Positions 28,125-38,904 of a DNA stretch of 64,000 nt are shown in pieces. The stretch's first letter is position 1. Every line of letters begins with the position of its first letter. The translations under genes and the position numbers were made by a program. Origin of the DNA: Ferirhizobium litorale (lineage in GTDB: Bacteria; Pseudomonadota; Alphaproteobacteria; Rhizobiales; Rhizobiaceae); assembly GCA_030028905.1 (NCBI GenBank), contig JALDYZ010000003.1:1-64000 (forward strand), written 5' to 3'. The notes below the pieces were generated by a model that saw only the letters and a program-made list of their open reading frames with translations, was not told the DNA's origin and did not search any database.

Positions 28125-28921
28125 CCGAGTTCTTCCGCCGCCTATATTTCGTGGTCATCGGCATCTTCCTCGCCGCGCCGATCATCGTGGTCGCCGGCGT
28201 TTCGGTCAACGAGAAGCAAAGCCTGACCTTTCCGCCTCAGGGCTTCTCGCTGTCGTGGTACGGCGAGATCTTCACCAATCACGAATGGCGAAATGCGCTT
28301 CTCGCCTCGCTGACTCTGGCATTGCTTTCGGCCGCACTGGCCGTCGCCATCGCCCTGCCGCTGGCATGGTTCCTGTGGCGCCGCATTGCCCCCTGGGCCA
28401 ATATCTTCCAGATTCTCGGCATTGCCCCCTTTACCCTGCCGCCGGTCATCACTGCGCTCGGCATGCTGACCTTCTGGGCGACGACCGGCTTCTACGGCCA
28501 GCCATGGACGGCTGTCATCAGCCACGCGATCTTCTTCGTGACCTTGCCGCTCGTGACACTATCGCTCGGCTTCACCTCGATCGACCGCTCGCTGGTCGAG
28601 GCGGCAGCGACGATGGGCGCCGACGACAAGACCGTGTTCCGTACCGTGGTGCTGCCACTGATCCGACCGTACCTCGTGTCCGGCTATGCCTTTGCCTTCG
28701 TGCTGTCGCTCAACGAGTACATCGTCGCTTACATGACCGTCGGCTTCACCATGGAAACGCTGCCGATCAAGATCTTCAATGCGCTCCGCTATGGCTACAC
28801 GCCCACCATGGCATCGGTGACGGTTCTCTTCGTCGTCACGGCGGCTGTGATCTTCAGCCTGATCGCACGCTTCGGCGACCTGCCGAAACTGCTCGGCGCC
28901 ATGGCCGGCGACGACCGGTAA
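28121..28921 (+). CDS. Polyamine-type ABC transporter permease (PotC-like)
   Basis: A 266-residue inner-membrane permease with six predicted spans and the EAA loop LVEAAATMGADDKTVFR near residue 160. It completes the importer with the PotB-like partner. It is the last gene of the plus-strand unit and is followed by a strong bidirectional terminator. Confidence 0.92.
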   Translation: MTEFFRRLYFVVIGIFLAAPIIVVAGVSVNEKQSLTFPPQGFSLSWYGEIFTNHEWRNALLASLTLALLSAALAVAIALPLAWFLWRRIAPWANIFQILGIAPFTLPPVITALGMLTFWATTGFYGQPWTAVISHAIFFVTLPLVTLSLGFTSIDRSLVEAAATMGADDKTVFRTVVLPLIRPYLVSGYAFAFVLSLNEYIVAYMTVGFTMETLPIKIFNALRYGYTPTMASVTVLFVVTAAVIFSLIARFGDLPKLLGAMAGDDR

Positions 28922-28942
28922 ACGGCCAATCGACCGATATGA

Positions 28943-28979
28943 AAAGGCCGGAGAGACGACCATCTCTCCGGCCTTTCGC
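28943..28979. terminator. Bidirectional terminator between convergent operons
   Basis: A 14-bp perfect stem, AAAGGCCGGAGAGA (28943-28956) and TCTCTCCGGCCTTT (28963-28976), with a six-base loop. A/T runs lie on both sides, so it can terminate the polyamine-type transporter operon on the plus strand and the lysine catabolic operon on the minus strand. Confidence 0.93.
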
Positions 28980-28998
28980 TTTCAGACTTTTACCGATT

Positions 28999-30240
<1,242 letters not shown>

Positions 30241-31782
30241 TCAGGCGACGTCGAACTTGACGCCCTGCGCCAGCGGCAGCGTCTTGCCATGATTGATGGT
30301 GTTGGTGGCGCGGCGCATATATGCCTTCCACGCATCCGAACCGGATTCGCGGCCGCCGCCGGTCTCCTTCTCGCCGCCGAATGCACCGCCGATTTCCGCA
30401 CCGGACGGGCCGATGTTGACGTTGGCGATGCCGCAATCGGAACCTCGGTCGGAGAGGAAGGTTTCGGCTTCACGCAGGTCATTGGTGAAGATCGACGACG
30501 ACAGGCCCTGCGGCACGGCATTGTGCAGTTCGAGCACCTGGTCGAAATCGCTGTACTTCATCACGTAGAGGATCGGTGCGAAGGTCTCGTTTTCGACCGG
30601 ACCCGTCTGGGACGGCATTTCGACGAGAGCCGGGCGAACGTAGTAGGCGTCAGAAGCGTCGTCCGCAAGCGCGCGTTCGCCGCCGGTCACCTTGCCACCT
30701 GCTGCCTTGGCTTCCGACAGGGCGCCCTGCATCTTGTCGTAGGAACCCTTGTCGATCAGCGGGCCGACGAGCGTGCCGGTTTCCAGCGGGTTGCCGATGG
30801 TCACCGACGCATAGGCCTTCTGCAGGCGCGGGACGAGCTGGTCGTAGACGCTTTCGTGCACGAAAAGACGGCGGAGCGTCGTGCACCGCTGGCCAGCCGT
30901 GCCCATGGCGGCAAAGGCAACGCCTCGTAGCGTTAGGTCGAGGTCGGCCGTCGGTGAGACGATCGCGGCGTTGTTGCCTCCGAGCTCGAGGATGGCGCGG
31001 GCGAAGCGCTGCGCCAGGCGCGGGCCGACGGAACGGCCCATGGCGGTCGAACCGGTCGCCGAAACCAGCGGCACCTTCGGATTGTCGACGAGGACTTCGC
31101 CGATCTCGCGGCCACCGATGATCAGTTCCGAGAGATGCTCGGGTGCGACGCCGCCTTCGGCGACGTAGCGCTTGACGGCGCGCTCGAACAGCGCCTGGGT
31201 GGCAAGGGCGGTGAGCGGGGTCTTTTCCGACGGCTTCCAGACGGTCGAGTTGCCGCAGACGAGCGCCAGCGCCGCATTCCACGACCAGACGGCAACCGGG
31301 AAGTTGAAGGCCGAGATGATGCCGACGACGCCGAGAGGATGCCAGGTTTCCATCATGCGATGTTCAGAGCGCTCGGTGGCGATGGTCAGGCCGTAGAGCT
31401 GGCGCGACAGGCCGACGGCGAAATCGCAGATGTCGATCATTTCCTGGACTTCGCCAAGCCCCTCGGACGTGATCTTACCGACTTCGATCGAGACCAGCCG
31501 GCCGAGGGCGGCCTTGCTGGCGCGCAGTTCCTCACCGAGCAGGCGGATCAGTTCACCACGCTTCGGGCCGGGAACGAGGCGCCATTCCTTGAATGCCTTG
31601 TGGGCGCCATCGATTTTCGCCTTGGTGGCTTCGACGCTGTCTTCCTTGAGGCGGCCGATTTCGGTGCCGGTGATCGGCGAACGGACAGCCAGCGTTCCGC
31701 CGGTGTACCGGTCGGCGGATACACCGAGGTCGCCGAGGATTGCTTTCACTTCCGAAGCGAGGTCGAGCTTTGAAATGGTCAT
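30241..31782 (-). CDS. amaB: 2-aminoadipate-6-semialdehyde dehydrogenase (AmaB, ALDH7 type)
   Basis: A 513-residue aldehyde dehydrogenase with the ALDH7/antiquitin layout. It has the NAD-binding FNFPVAVWSWN region (about 160-170), VSATGSTAMGRSV, general base Glu266 in LELGGNN and nucleophile Cys300 in GTAGQRCTTLRR. In Pseudomonas putida AmaB oxidises 2-aminoadipate semialdehyde (in equilibrium with piperideine-6-carboxylate) to 2-aminoadipate. The adjacent pipecolate oxidase-like gene supports that role. The ATG at 31782 is chosen because GGAAAGA lies ahead of it; an upstream ATG at 31806 is also in frame. Confidence 0.85.
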   Translation of the reverse strand: MTISKLDLASEVKAILGDLGVSADRYTGGTLAVRSPITGTEIGRLKEDSVEATKAKIDGAHKAFKEWRLVPGPKRGELIRLLGEELRASKAALGRLVSIEVGKITSEGLGEVQEMIDICDFAVGLSRQLYGLTIATERSEHRMMETWHPLGVVGIISAFNFPVAVWSWNAALALVCGNSTVWKPSEKTPLTALATQALFERAVKRYVAEGGVAPEHLSELIIGGREIGEVLVDNPKVPLVSATGSTAMGRSVGPRLAQRFARAILELGGNNAAIVSPTADLDLTLRGVAFAAMGTAGQRCTTLRRLFVHESVYDQLVPRLQKAYASVTIGNPLETGTLVGPLIDKGSYDKMQGALSEAKAAGGKVTGGERALADDASDAYYVRPALVEMPSQTGPVENETFAPILYVMKYSDFDQVLELHNAVPQGLSSSIFTNDLREAETFLSDRGSDCGIANVNIGPSGAEIGGAFGGEKETGGGRESGSDAWKAYMRRATNTINHGKTLPLAQGVKFDVA

Positions 31783-31835
31783 GTTCGTCTTTCCATTGGT
31801 TGGCATGTCAGGTGTGGTTCGATTTCGCCTTGCCG

Positions 31836-33119
31836 TCAGAAACGGGCGGTGGCGAAGTGGGCGATCTGGGCACCGGCCTCGTAGTAGGCTTCCCGCACGG
31901 CGCGGAAGCTCTGGTCGCGAGGCTCGGTCAGTGGCAATGGCAAATCCTCCTCCGAAATGCCACCCAGAACGTGATTGGCGAGCACCTTACCGAAGGCCGT
32001 GCCGGGCGCAATGCCGCGGCCGTTGTAGCCGGAAAATCCGACGACATTTTCGGCAAACTTGTGGAAGCGTGGCACGGCATCGTCGGTCATGCCGATCTTG
32101 CCATACCAGGCGCATTCGAATTCGATATCGCCAAGCTGCGGGAAGAGACGCTTCAGAGAACGCTTTGCCCATGCTCTGTGGATCGCATAGCCGGTGTTGC
32201 GGAGCGCACCGACGCTTCCGAATATGAGGCGCCCGGCCTTGTCCATGCGGAACGAAGACAGGATCTCCTTCGTGTCCCAGCAGCCCTCGCAGTTCGGCAG
32301 GATCGACTTGCGGATGTTGTCGCCGAGCGGCACGGTCGCAAAGTTGAAGTAGGGCAGGTGCACCTGTTCTGTACGCACTTTCTCCCATGGGCCGGTGCTG
32401 TAGGCATCCGTCGCGACGATGATCCACTTTGCGGATACGGCCCCGTTCGCAGTGCGGACCTTCCAGCCACTACCGTCCCGTTCCGTGCCGACAACAGCGC
32501 TCCCTGTGTGAAGCGTGACGCCTGCATTCACTGCCGCACGGGCAAGTCCGCGCACATAGGCGAGCGGCTGGATGGTTCCGGCGCGCGGATCAAACAACGC
32601 CCCCGCATAGGCGCTGCTGCCGACACGGGACGCTGTCTCCTCCGCCGAAAGGAGTTGTACGGGTGCGCCACGCGCAGCCCATTGACGATGACGTTCCTTT
32701 ATCTCCGCCAGGCCTTCGTTGCCCACCGCGAGGTGAAGCGTTCCGTTGGTTTGGATCTCGCAATCGATCCGGTGTCTTTCGACCAGTTCGCGCACCAGAA
32801 GCGGCGCACCGCCGAGCAACTCCAGGGCCCGCTCGCCATGAACCGGACCCAGCACGCCGGGGATGTCGTTCGGCATGACCCACATGCCGCCGTTGATCAG
32901 GCCGACATTGCGACCCGCTCCGCCGAAGCCGATCTCAACCGCTTCCAGCAGCACGACTTTGGTCCCGGTTTCCGCGAGGTGCAGGGCAGAGGACAGGCCG
33001 GTGAACCCGCCACCGACGATGACGACGTCGGCTGTCACGTTGCCGGAGAGCGGCGCCGTTGCCGGGGGAAGGGGAGCCGTCTTTTCCCAAAGGCCGTGGG
33101 AGCGGGGATCGTTCAGCAT
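31836..33119 (-). CDS. amaA: FAD-dependent L-pipecolate oxidase-like protein (AmaA)
   Basis: A 427-residue DAO-family flavoprotein with the FAD-binding motif DVVIVGGGFTGLSSALHL (about 31-48), the GAGRNVGLINGG segment and the C-terminal FSGYNGRGIAPGTAFG flavin-contact motif. The order next to amaB matches P. putida amaAB, where AmaA oxidises L-pipecolate to piperideine-6-carboxylate. Other members of this family oxidise gamma-glutamylputrescine or sarcosine, so the substrate call rests on the operon context. Its ATG overlaps the last codons of the upstream dehydrogenase gene by seven bases. Confidence 0.75.
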   Translation of the reverse strand: MLNDPRSHGLWEKTAPLPPATAPLSGNVTADVVIVGGGFTGLSSALHLAETGTKVVLLEAVEIGFGGAGRNVGLINGGMWVMPNDIPGVLGPVHGERALELLGGAPLLVRELVERHRIDCEIQTNGTLHLAVGNEGLAEIKERHRQWAARGAPVQLLSAEETASRVGSSAYAGALFDPRAGTIQPLAYVRGLARAAVNAGVTLHTGSAVVGTERDGSGWKVRTANGAVSAKWIIVATDAYSTGPWEKVRTEQVHLPYFNFATVPLGDNIRKSILPNCEGCWDTKEILSSFRMDKAGRLIFGSVGALRNTGYAIHRAWAKRSLKRLFPQLGDIEFECAWYGKIGMTDDAVPRFHKFAENVVGFSGYNGRGIAPGTAFGKVLANHVLGGISEEDLPLPLTEPRDQSFRAVREAYYEAGAQIAHFATARF

Positions 33120-36085
33120 TTCATGCTTCCATTTTCATTCAGATGGTCCAGGAGCGCTTCGGCCGGGTGTCGCGGCCGGTTTCCGTTCAACCGTTTCGTC
33201 TGGCACCGGCATGAAAATCCGGTCGCCAGAATGGCCTTCGGTTCAAGTTTATCAAGATGCGGGCGCCAACTCATGTCGAAAATCGCCTTCGACATCTCTT
33301 GATGCTCGCTTTCATGGCCGAATAGTCCAGCCATGCCGCAGCAACCGGTCGCGGGTATCTCCGCCTCCAGGCCAAAGGCGGCAAACACCGCTGTCCAGTT
33401 TGCCGCTGTTTTCGGCCGCGCGGTCTTTTCCGTGCAATGCAGGAAGATCTTGAAGGACGAAGACACAGAACGCGTTTCGATCCGAAGCCGACCTGCAGCG
33501 ATTTCGCTTGCCAGGAACTGGTCGACGGACTGGATTGGCGCGGCAGGCTGATAGCCGCCCTCGGCATACTCCTGTTCGTGCATCAAAGCGGTCACGGATT
33601 CAGCGCCTATGATCGGCAGGCCGATCGCCGCCCATCTGGCGAGGTGTGCGCGCGCAGCCTCTGCCACCGGACGGAAGGCTTCGAGCATGCCTCGCACATG
33701 CAGCGCCTTGCCGTTCCTTGTCGCCCTCGCACGATGGACGCGATAACCGAGCCGGGTCAACAGTGTGTCGATTGCCTCAACCGCGCCGCGATCGAAAGCG
33801 GCGGTAAACCCGTCTTCCATCAGGATGAGGGAACGAGCCTTTTCCCCGGCTGAAAGAGCCGTCAGGTCCGCAGGATTTGCATAGAAGGGGCGCTTTCCCC
33901 GAGGCACGGAAAAAGCGGGCAGGTCGATCAGACCGAAACCCTTGGCGAGAAGAGCGCGGAACAACGGGTTGCCGGCAACAAGGTTGGCAAGCCTCGGCAT
34001 GCGACGCGCGATTGCGAGCCCATCCTCCATCCGCGCCACCAACCGGTCCCGGTGCGAGCGCCCGATGCGGCGATGGTAGCGGTCGAGGAAGCGCGCCTTC
34101 ATGGTCGGGATGTCGACCTTTACCGGACACTGGTTCGAACAGGCCTTGCACGACAAACAGGTGGAGAGCGACTGCTTCACCTGGTACTCGAAGGCATGCA
34201 ATGTGGACATCAGACCCGGATTAGTGCCTGCCTCGGTATCGAGGCGCGCCCATTCGCGGAGAAGCGCTGCCCGTCCCTTCGGCGACTGGGTGCGGTCGCT
34301 CGTCGCCTTGAAGGACGGGCACATGGGTTCGAATACGTTCCAGGAGTGACAGGCGCCATTGCCGTTGCAAGCAATCGCCCGGTCATACTCGGCCGCCCGT
34401 GCCGCGGCGATCACACGGTCGCGCTCGCCGCGCAGGGGCACTTCGTCGATGTGGTCGATCAGGCCGACTTGTCCCGGACTCGCGAGCTTTCCGGGGTTGA
34501 AGATGTTCATCGGATCGAAGGCAGCCTTGATCCGACACAGTTCGGCGTAGAGCGTCGAGCCGAAGAAGAAGGGCGAGTACTCGCCGCGAAAACCGCGCCC
34601 ATGCTCTCCCCACAACAGCCCGCCATACTTCCGGGTCAATTGCGCGACCGCATCCGAGATCGGGCGAATGAGCTTGGCGTCCTCAGGGTTCGTCATGTCG
34701 AGCGCCGGACGCACATGCAGGCAGCCGACATCGGCGTGGCCGAACATTCCGTAGGTCAGCCCATAGCCGTCGAGCAGCGCCCGGAACTCGGCGACATAGG
34801 CCGCAAGGTTTTCCGGCGGTACGGCCGTGTCCTCGACGAAAGGAATGCCCTGGCGCTTGCCCGGCATCTTGCCGAGAAGGCCAACCGCCTTCTTGCGCAA
34901 CTCCCACATCTGGGTAACGGTCGCGGCGTCCCGAACGACCGTCCAGTCCATCACTGCACCCGGATCAGCGGCGAGCATTGCTTCGAGCCGTTCGATTTGT
35001 TGCGCGAGAACTGTCTCGCTGTCGCCGACAAACTCGACAAAGTTGAGCCCGCCGACCGGTTGCGGCGGAGTGGTCCCCAGAACCTTCTCGATGCCTGACC
35101 AGATGACGTCCTGCTGCGCGACAGCCAACACCTTGTCGTCGAGGATCTCGATGGCGGCGGGCTCGGCGGCGAGCAGCCGCCGCACGTCCTCCAGCGCACG
35201 CTGGAAAAAGGCATAGCGGATCGCCACGATTGCACGATGCGATGGGCGAGGGATGACGCGGAGGGTGATCGACTTCGTCAGCGCCAACGTTCCCTCGGAC
35301 CCGGCGAGCAGACGGGCGAGATTGAACGAGCCGTCCTCAGCCAGGACCTGCCTGAGATTGTAGCCGGTCAAGCCGCGGTTCATCTCCGGGAAGACCTCGG
35401 CGATCAAAGCGGCCCGCTCGGTGACGATGCGGCGAACTTCGGAATGTATGAGGCCGACAATGTCGTCCTGCCCGCAGATGGTGTTCAGCGCATCGGGGGA
35501 CAGCTTCCCGACCGCAAAATCGTCGCCGTTAGGCAGGACGATCTCCAAAGCCTCGATGTAATCCGAGGTGCGGCCATAGATACGCGACCCCTTGCCGGAA
35601 GCATCTGTGGCGACCATGCCGCCAAGCGTTGCACGAGATGAGGTCGACACCGTTGGCGGAAAGAACAGGCCATGCGGCTTGAGGAAGGCGTTGATCTGAT
35701 CGAGGACGACGCCCGGCCCGACTGTCACCAGCCGCTTCTCCGCATCGAAGGAAATGATCTGGTTGAGGTACCGTGATGTGTCGACGACGATACCGCTGGT
35801 CAGCGACTGGCCATTGGTGCCGGTACCGCCGCCGCGGGGCGATAGCGGGATCGGGCCGAAGCGGGTCGAGGCGGCAAGGCGCACGATCCGGTTAAGATCT
35901 TCCGCCTCGCGGGGGAATAGCACCGCCGCCGGCGGTACCTGGTAGATACTGTTGTCGGTCGAAAAAACCGTCCGCGTGGCCGGATCGTCGGCAATATCAC
36001 CCCGATAGCCGGACGCTCTGAGGGCGTCGAGAAGCGCCCCCAACTGCGGCTTACCCGCCAGATGATCGCGGACGACAAGCCCCAT
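33113..36085 (-). CDS. FAD/iron-sulfur D-2-hydroxyglutarate dehydrogenase, YdiJ type
   Basis: A 990-residue protein with an N-terminal FAD-binding type 4 domain (PRGGGTGTNGQ at 83-93, TLGGMVATDASGKGSR at 153-168), an FAD-oxidase C-terminal domain (to about 540, with FGHADVGCLHVRP) and two iron-sulfur cysteine groups (Cys573 to Cys589, and CLSCKACSNQCP at 643-654). The C-terminal domain has the CCG motif GCCGMAGLFG. Size and order match YdiJ, a D-2-hydroxyglutarate dehydrogenase. It would oxidise the product of the HglS-type enzyme to 2-oxoglutarate and pass electrons to the respiratory chain. It starts five bases after that gene. Confidence 0.88.
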   Translation of the reverse strand: MGLVVRDHLAGKPQLGALLDALRASGYRGDIADDPATRTVFSTDNSIYQVPPAAVLFPREAEDLNRIVRLAASTRFGPIPLSPRGGGTGTNGQSLTSGIVVDTSRYLNQIISFDAEKRLVTVGPGVVLDQINAFLKPHGLFFPPTVSTSSRATLGGMVATDASGKGSRIYGRTSDYIEALEIVLPNGDDFAVGKLSPDALNTICGQDDIVGLIHSEVRRIVTERAALIAEVFPEMNRGLTGYNLRQVLAEDGSFNLARLLAGSEGTLALTKSITLRVIPRPSHRAIVAIRYAFFQRALEDVRRLLAAEPAAIEILDDKVLAVAQQDVIWSGIEKVLGTTPPQPVGGLNFVEFVGDSETVLAQQIERLEAMLAADPGAVMDWTVVRDAATVTQMWELRKKAVGLLGKMPGKRQGIPFVEDTAVPPENLAAYVAEFRALLDGYGLTYGMFGHADVGCLHVRPALDMTNPEDAKLIRPISDAVAQLTRKYGGLLWGEHGRGFRGEYSPFFFGSTLYAELCRIKAAFDPMNIFNPGKLASPGQVGLIDHIDEVPLRGERDRVIAAARAAEYDRAIACNGNGACHSWNVFEPMCPSFKATSDRTQSPKGRAALLREWARLDTEAGTNPGLMSTLHAFEYQVKQSLSTCLSCKACSNQCPVKVDIPTMKARFLDRYHRRIGRSHRDRLVARMEDGLAIARRMPRLANLVAGNPLFRALLAKGFGLIDLPAFSVPRGKRPFYANPADLTALSAGEKARSLILMEDGFTAAFDRGAVEAIDTLLTRLGYRVHRARATRNGKALHVRGMLEAFRPVAEAARAHLARWAAIGLPIIGAESVTALMHEQEYAEGGYQPAAPIQSVDQFLASEIAAGRLRIETRSVSSSFKIFLHCTEKTARPKTAANWTAVFAAFGLEAEIPATGCCGMAGLFGHESEHQEMSKAIFDMSWRPHLDKLEPKAILATGFSCRCQTKRLNGNRPRHPAEALLDHLNENGSMKC

Positions 36086-36090
36086 CGGCG

Positions 36091-37506
36091 TCAGGCAACC
36101 GACTTTTGTGGAACGTCGGAAAGGCCGAGATCGGCAAGGGCCGCAGCAAGCGACGCCGCCTGCGTCCCGGCATAGAGCTCGAGTTCGTCTTGAACCTTGG
36201 CGCCGAGCGCGTCCTCGAAGGCATCGCGGTTCGAGAGGGTGGCATAGTTCTGTTGCTGGTCCGTGCCGAGGTTCGACTGGAAGATCCCGGCTGCGCTGAC
36301 TGGAAGGAAGTCCTCGTAGACGATCGGGTCGAAGCGCAACAATCCCTTGGCAAGCAACTCGTTCACCTCGGCCTTGAGCCCGCCGCGCAAGGCAGCCTGT
36401 TTGCCGGCATCGGTCGCCGAGTAGCGAAAGAAGGCGAGGTCCTTTGCGCGAAGCTCTTCCCAGCTGTCCGGGAAGTCCCTGAACTGCTCCGCAAGCTGGC
36501 TGTCATAGTCTCGGGCCTTTCCTCCGCCGGCGCCGACCTGTACCTCGCCGCGCACCGAGGCGAGCAGATCGTCATAGAGAGCACGCCCCTTGGCCGTAAG
36601 CGCCACGCCGCGCTGCTCGATTTCGCCGAAGCGAGCCGAATGGGTGCCAACATTGGCCCCTTCGTCGCCGACGAAAGCGATCGCCTCTTCCAGCGCCTTG
36701 AAACTGGTCTGGCGCAGCAGAATGTCGCATGTGCGGCGCGGAGGGCCCTCGATCACGGCCTTCGGGGTAATGCCGCGCTCAGGCATGCGCTTCTGCACCG
36801 CATCGATATCCAGAGTGCGCGGGGTGAGGTGGTTGATATGCGGCCCCTTGAAGCTGACGACGTCGGCGATCAACCGGTGTGCATCGTGGAGACGCTTGTA
36901 AGTCTCGGCGCTGACAGTTGCCTCGCCATGCCAGCGGAAGGTTTCAAGAGCCTCGCTGACAAACTCCTCAGCATCCTTTTCGCTGAGGCCGCCATCGCGT
37001 TCGAACATCTCGATCAGATCGACAGCACGCTTGGTGAAAATGTTGCGTCGGGCAAGGATTGCCTCCGCTTCGGCGCGCAGACCGGCATCCTCGATCAGTT
37101 CGAGGCGCAGCAGCGAGGTGAAGACCCGGAAGGGATTGATGTTCAGCGCCGCCTCGTCGATCGGACGGAAACAGGTGGAATGCACCGGCACGCCGGCGAC
37201 CGAAAGATCGTAGTATCCCACCGACTGCATACCCATCACCGCAAAGAGCCGGCGCATCGTGTGCAACTCCGAGGCGGTGCCGAGGCGGATCGCGCCGTGG
37301 CGCTCGACATTAATGCGGTCCAGTTCGCCAAGGCGCTCCAACTGCGTCTTCGTTTCCGGGTTGTACGCGAGGACCTCGGCATTCACATCCGCCACCAGTT
37401 CGATGAGCGTCCCGTACTGCGGCACTTCGGTGCGGTACATCTGCGACATCGCTTCCGTGAATAAAGAGCGGATCGTGTCGGTAGAAACGAAGGCAGCATT
37501 CGCCAT
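36091..37506 (-). CDS. hglS: 2-oxoadipate dioxygenase/decarboxylase (HglS, DUF1338)
   Basis: A 471-residue DUF1338/YdcJ protein. From the ATG at 37506, which has AGAGG seven bases upstream, the metal ligands fall where I recall them in P. putida HglS: His70 and Arg74 in ERHGAIRLG, His226 in KGPHINHLTPR, and a Glu at 295 in RFGEIEQRG (294 in P. putida). The enzyme is an iron-dependent dioxygenase that converts 2-oxoadipate to D-2-hydroxyglutarate with loss of CO2. It is first in the five-gene minus-strand operon and divergent from a LysR gene. Confidence 0.92.
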   Translation of the reverse strand: MANAAFVSTDTIRSLFTEAMSQMYRTEVPQYGTLIELVADVNAEVLAYNPETKTQLERLGELDRINVERHGAIRLGTASELHTMRRLFAVMGMQSVGYYDLSVAGVPVHSTCFRPIDEAALNINPFRVFTSLLRLELIEDAGLRAEAEAILARRNIFTKRAVDLIEMFERDGGLSEKDAEEFVSEALETFRWHGEATVSAETYKRLHDAHRLIADVVSFKGPHINHLTPRTLDIDAVQKRMPERGITPKAVIEGPPRRTCDILLRQTSFKALEEAIAFVGDEGANVGTHSARFGEIEQRGVALTAKGRALYDDLLASVRGEVQVGAGGGKARDYDSQLAEQFRDFPDSWEELRAKDLAFFRYSATDAGKQAALRGGLKAEVNELLAKGLLRFDPIVYEDFLPVSAAGIFQSNLGTDQQQNYATLSNRDAFEDALGAKVQDELELYAGTQAASLAAALADLGLSDVPQKSVA

Positions 37507-37558
37507 GGCGGGACCTCTGTCTGGTTTTGGCTTTTGCGGTTGAATGCGCAACATGCCG

Positions 37559-37654
37559 GGTTCATTCCGAAACTTCTCTTCCCTTGCCTTTACTTCGACG
37601 CTATGGCGATGAATATCGACAAATTCTCAAGAGTTCATTCCGGGGAGGAATGAC
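37559..37654. promoter_or_regulatory. Candidate LysR binding region between hglS and the LysR gene
   Basis: GTTCATTCCG occurs twice in the same orientation (37560-37569 and 37633-37642). The second copy forms an inverted repeat, TCATTCC (37635-37641) and GGAATGA (37647-37653), which overlaps the ribosome-binding site GGGGAGG of the LysR gene. Repeats of this kind in a divergent gap fit autorepression plus control of the catabolic operon. Confidence 0.5.
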
Positions 37655-38551
37655 ATGCTGCCCGCAAGGCGTTTCCTGCCATCCATTTCGCTGCTCGCAG
37701 CATTCGAGGCCGCCGCACGCACCGAGAGCATCACCGCGGCTGCCAGGGAGCTCGACCTCACGCAAAGCGCGGTCAGCCGGCAGATCCGCGCTTTGGAGGA
37801 ACAGCTCGGTGTCGAACTGTTCGTGCGCGAGCGTCAGACGATCAGGCTCACACCGGCCGGTGACAGCTATGTCCGCGAGATCCGCGAAGCGCTGCGCCGC
37901 ATTTCCAGCGCATCATTGAACCTGCGCGCCAATCCACGCGGCGGCACGCTGAATCTTGCCATTCTGCCGACCTTCGGCACCCGTTGGCTGGCGCCGCGCC
38001 TCGGGCGCTTCCTCGCCGCCAATCCTGGCATCACCATTAACCTGATGACGCGCTATTCTCCCTTCGATTTCCGGCTGGATTCGATCGATGCCGCCATCCA
38101 TTTCGGCCATCCGCACTGGCCGGGGGCGGAACTCACATTCCTCATGCCGGAAACGACCATTCCCGCCTGCAGCCCCGGCTTCCTGAAGGAGCACAAGCTG
38201 GAGGAGCCCGCCGATTTCCTCGACGCCCCCCTGCTGCATCTGACGACCCGGCCGGATGCATGGGAGAAGTGGTTGGCGAACAACGGCGCTCCGGCCGCTA
38301 ACGTGCATGGCATGTTGTTCGATCAGTTCGCCACAGCTGCCCAAGCGGCGACCGCCGGACTCGGCGTCGCATTGCTGCCGACCTTCCTTATCCAGGAGGA
38401 GTTGCAGCGCGGCGATCTCGTTGCGGCGATCGACAGGGAGATGGAAAGCAGCGAACGCTACTATCTCGCCTGCCCGTTAGAGCGGGTAAACTACCCGCCA
38501 CTCCAAGCCTTCCGCGAGTGGGTCGAGAAGGAAGCGCAGAAGAAGGATTAG
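37655..38551 (+). CDS. LysR-family regulator, divergent from the lysine catabolic operon
   Basis: A 298-residue LysR protein of the GcvA type with winged-helix motifs ESITAAARELDLTQSAVSR (about 24-42) and a substrate-binding domain with the TFGTRWLAPRLGRF segment. It is divergent from hglS with a 148-bp gap, so it likely senses lysine, pipecolate or an intermediate and controls that operon. GGGGAGG lies eight bases before the ATG and overlaps a palindrome, which points to autoregulation. Confidence 0.9.
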   Translation: MLPARRFLPSISLLAAFEAAARTESITAAARELDLTQSAVSRQIRALEEQLGVELFVRERQTIRLTPAGDSYVREIREALRRISSASLNLRANPRGGTLNLAILPTFGTRWLAPRLGRFLAANPGITINLMTRYSPFDFRLDSIDAAIHFGHPHWPGAELTFLMPETTIPACSPGFLKEHKLEEPADFLDAPLLHLTTRPDAWEKWLANNGAPAANVHGMLFDQFATAAQAATAGLGVALLPTFLIQEELQRGDLVAAIDREMESSERYYLACPLERVNYPPLQAFREWVEKEAQKKD

Positions 38552-38643
38552 CCGCTTGCATCGCAACACCGGTTTCGATCATAGTGCGGCGACGCGAGGC
38601 CCAGCCTTGCCGAGCAAGACAGATTTTCCTGCAGGATAGACCC

Positions 38644-38880
38644 ATGAAGCCCATTTTCGTCCAGCTCCAGTGTGCCCCCGGCAAGACATACGAGGTCGCC
38701 GATGCCATCTACCAGACGGAACTGGTTTCGGAACTCTACTCCACCAGCGGCGAATACGATCTCCTTCTCAAGATTTACGTCAAGGACGACCAGGAGATCG
38801 GCAAGTTCATCAACGAGAACATCGCCAGCATCCCCGGAATCGTGCGCTCCCTGACGACGTTGACCTTCACTGCCTTCTGA
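38644..38880 (+). CDS. Stand-alone Lrp/AsnC ligand-binding (RAM) domain protein
   Basis: A 78-residue protein equivalent to the C-terminal effector domain of Lrp/AsnC regulators: MKPIFVQLQCAPGKTYEVA, SGEYDLLLKIYVKDD and GIVRSLTTLTFTAF. There is no helix-turn-helix. Start at ATG 38644, preceded by AGGATAG. Such single-domain proteins form alpha-beta ring oligomers and bind amino acids. It lies 92 bp behind the LysR gene on the same strand and may sense an amino acid for that locus, but this is inference. Confidence 0.85.
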   Translation: MKPIFVQLQCAPGKTYEVADAIYQTELVSELYSTSGEYDLLLKIYVKDDQEIGKFINENIASIPGIVRSLTTLTFTAF

Positions 38881-38904
38881 TCTTTTGCGACAGCAATTGC
38901 GCTC

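Noticed and set aside
31740..33302. A 520-codon plus-strand frame opposite amaA
   Set aside because: It is antisense to amaA and runs over parts of amaB and the YdiJ-type gene, with no recognisable domain.
36106..37464. A 452-codon plus-strand frame opposite hglS
   Set aside because: It is entirely inside the DUF1338 gene, whose catalytic residues are intact on the minus strand.
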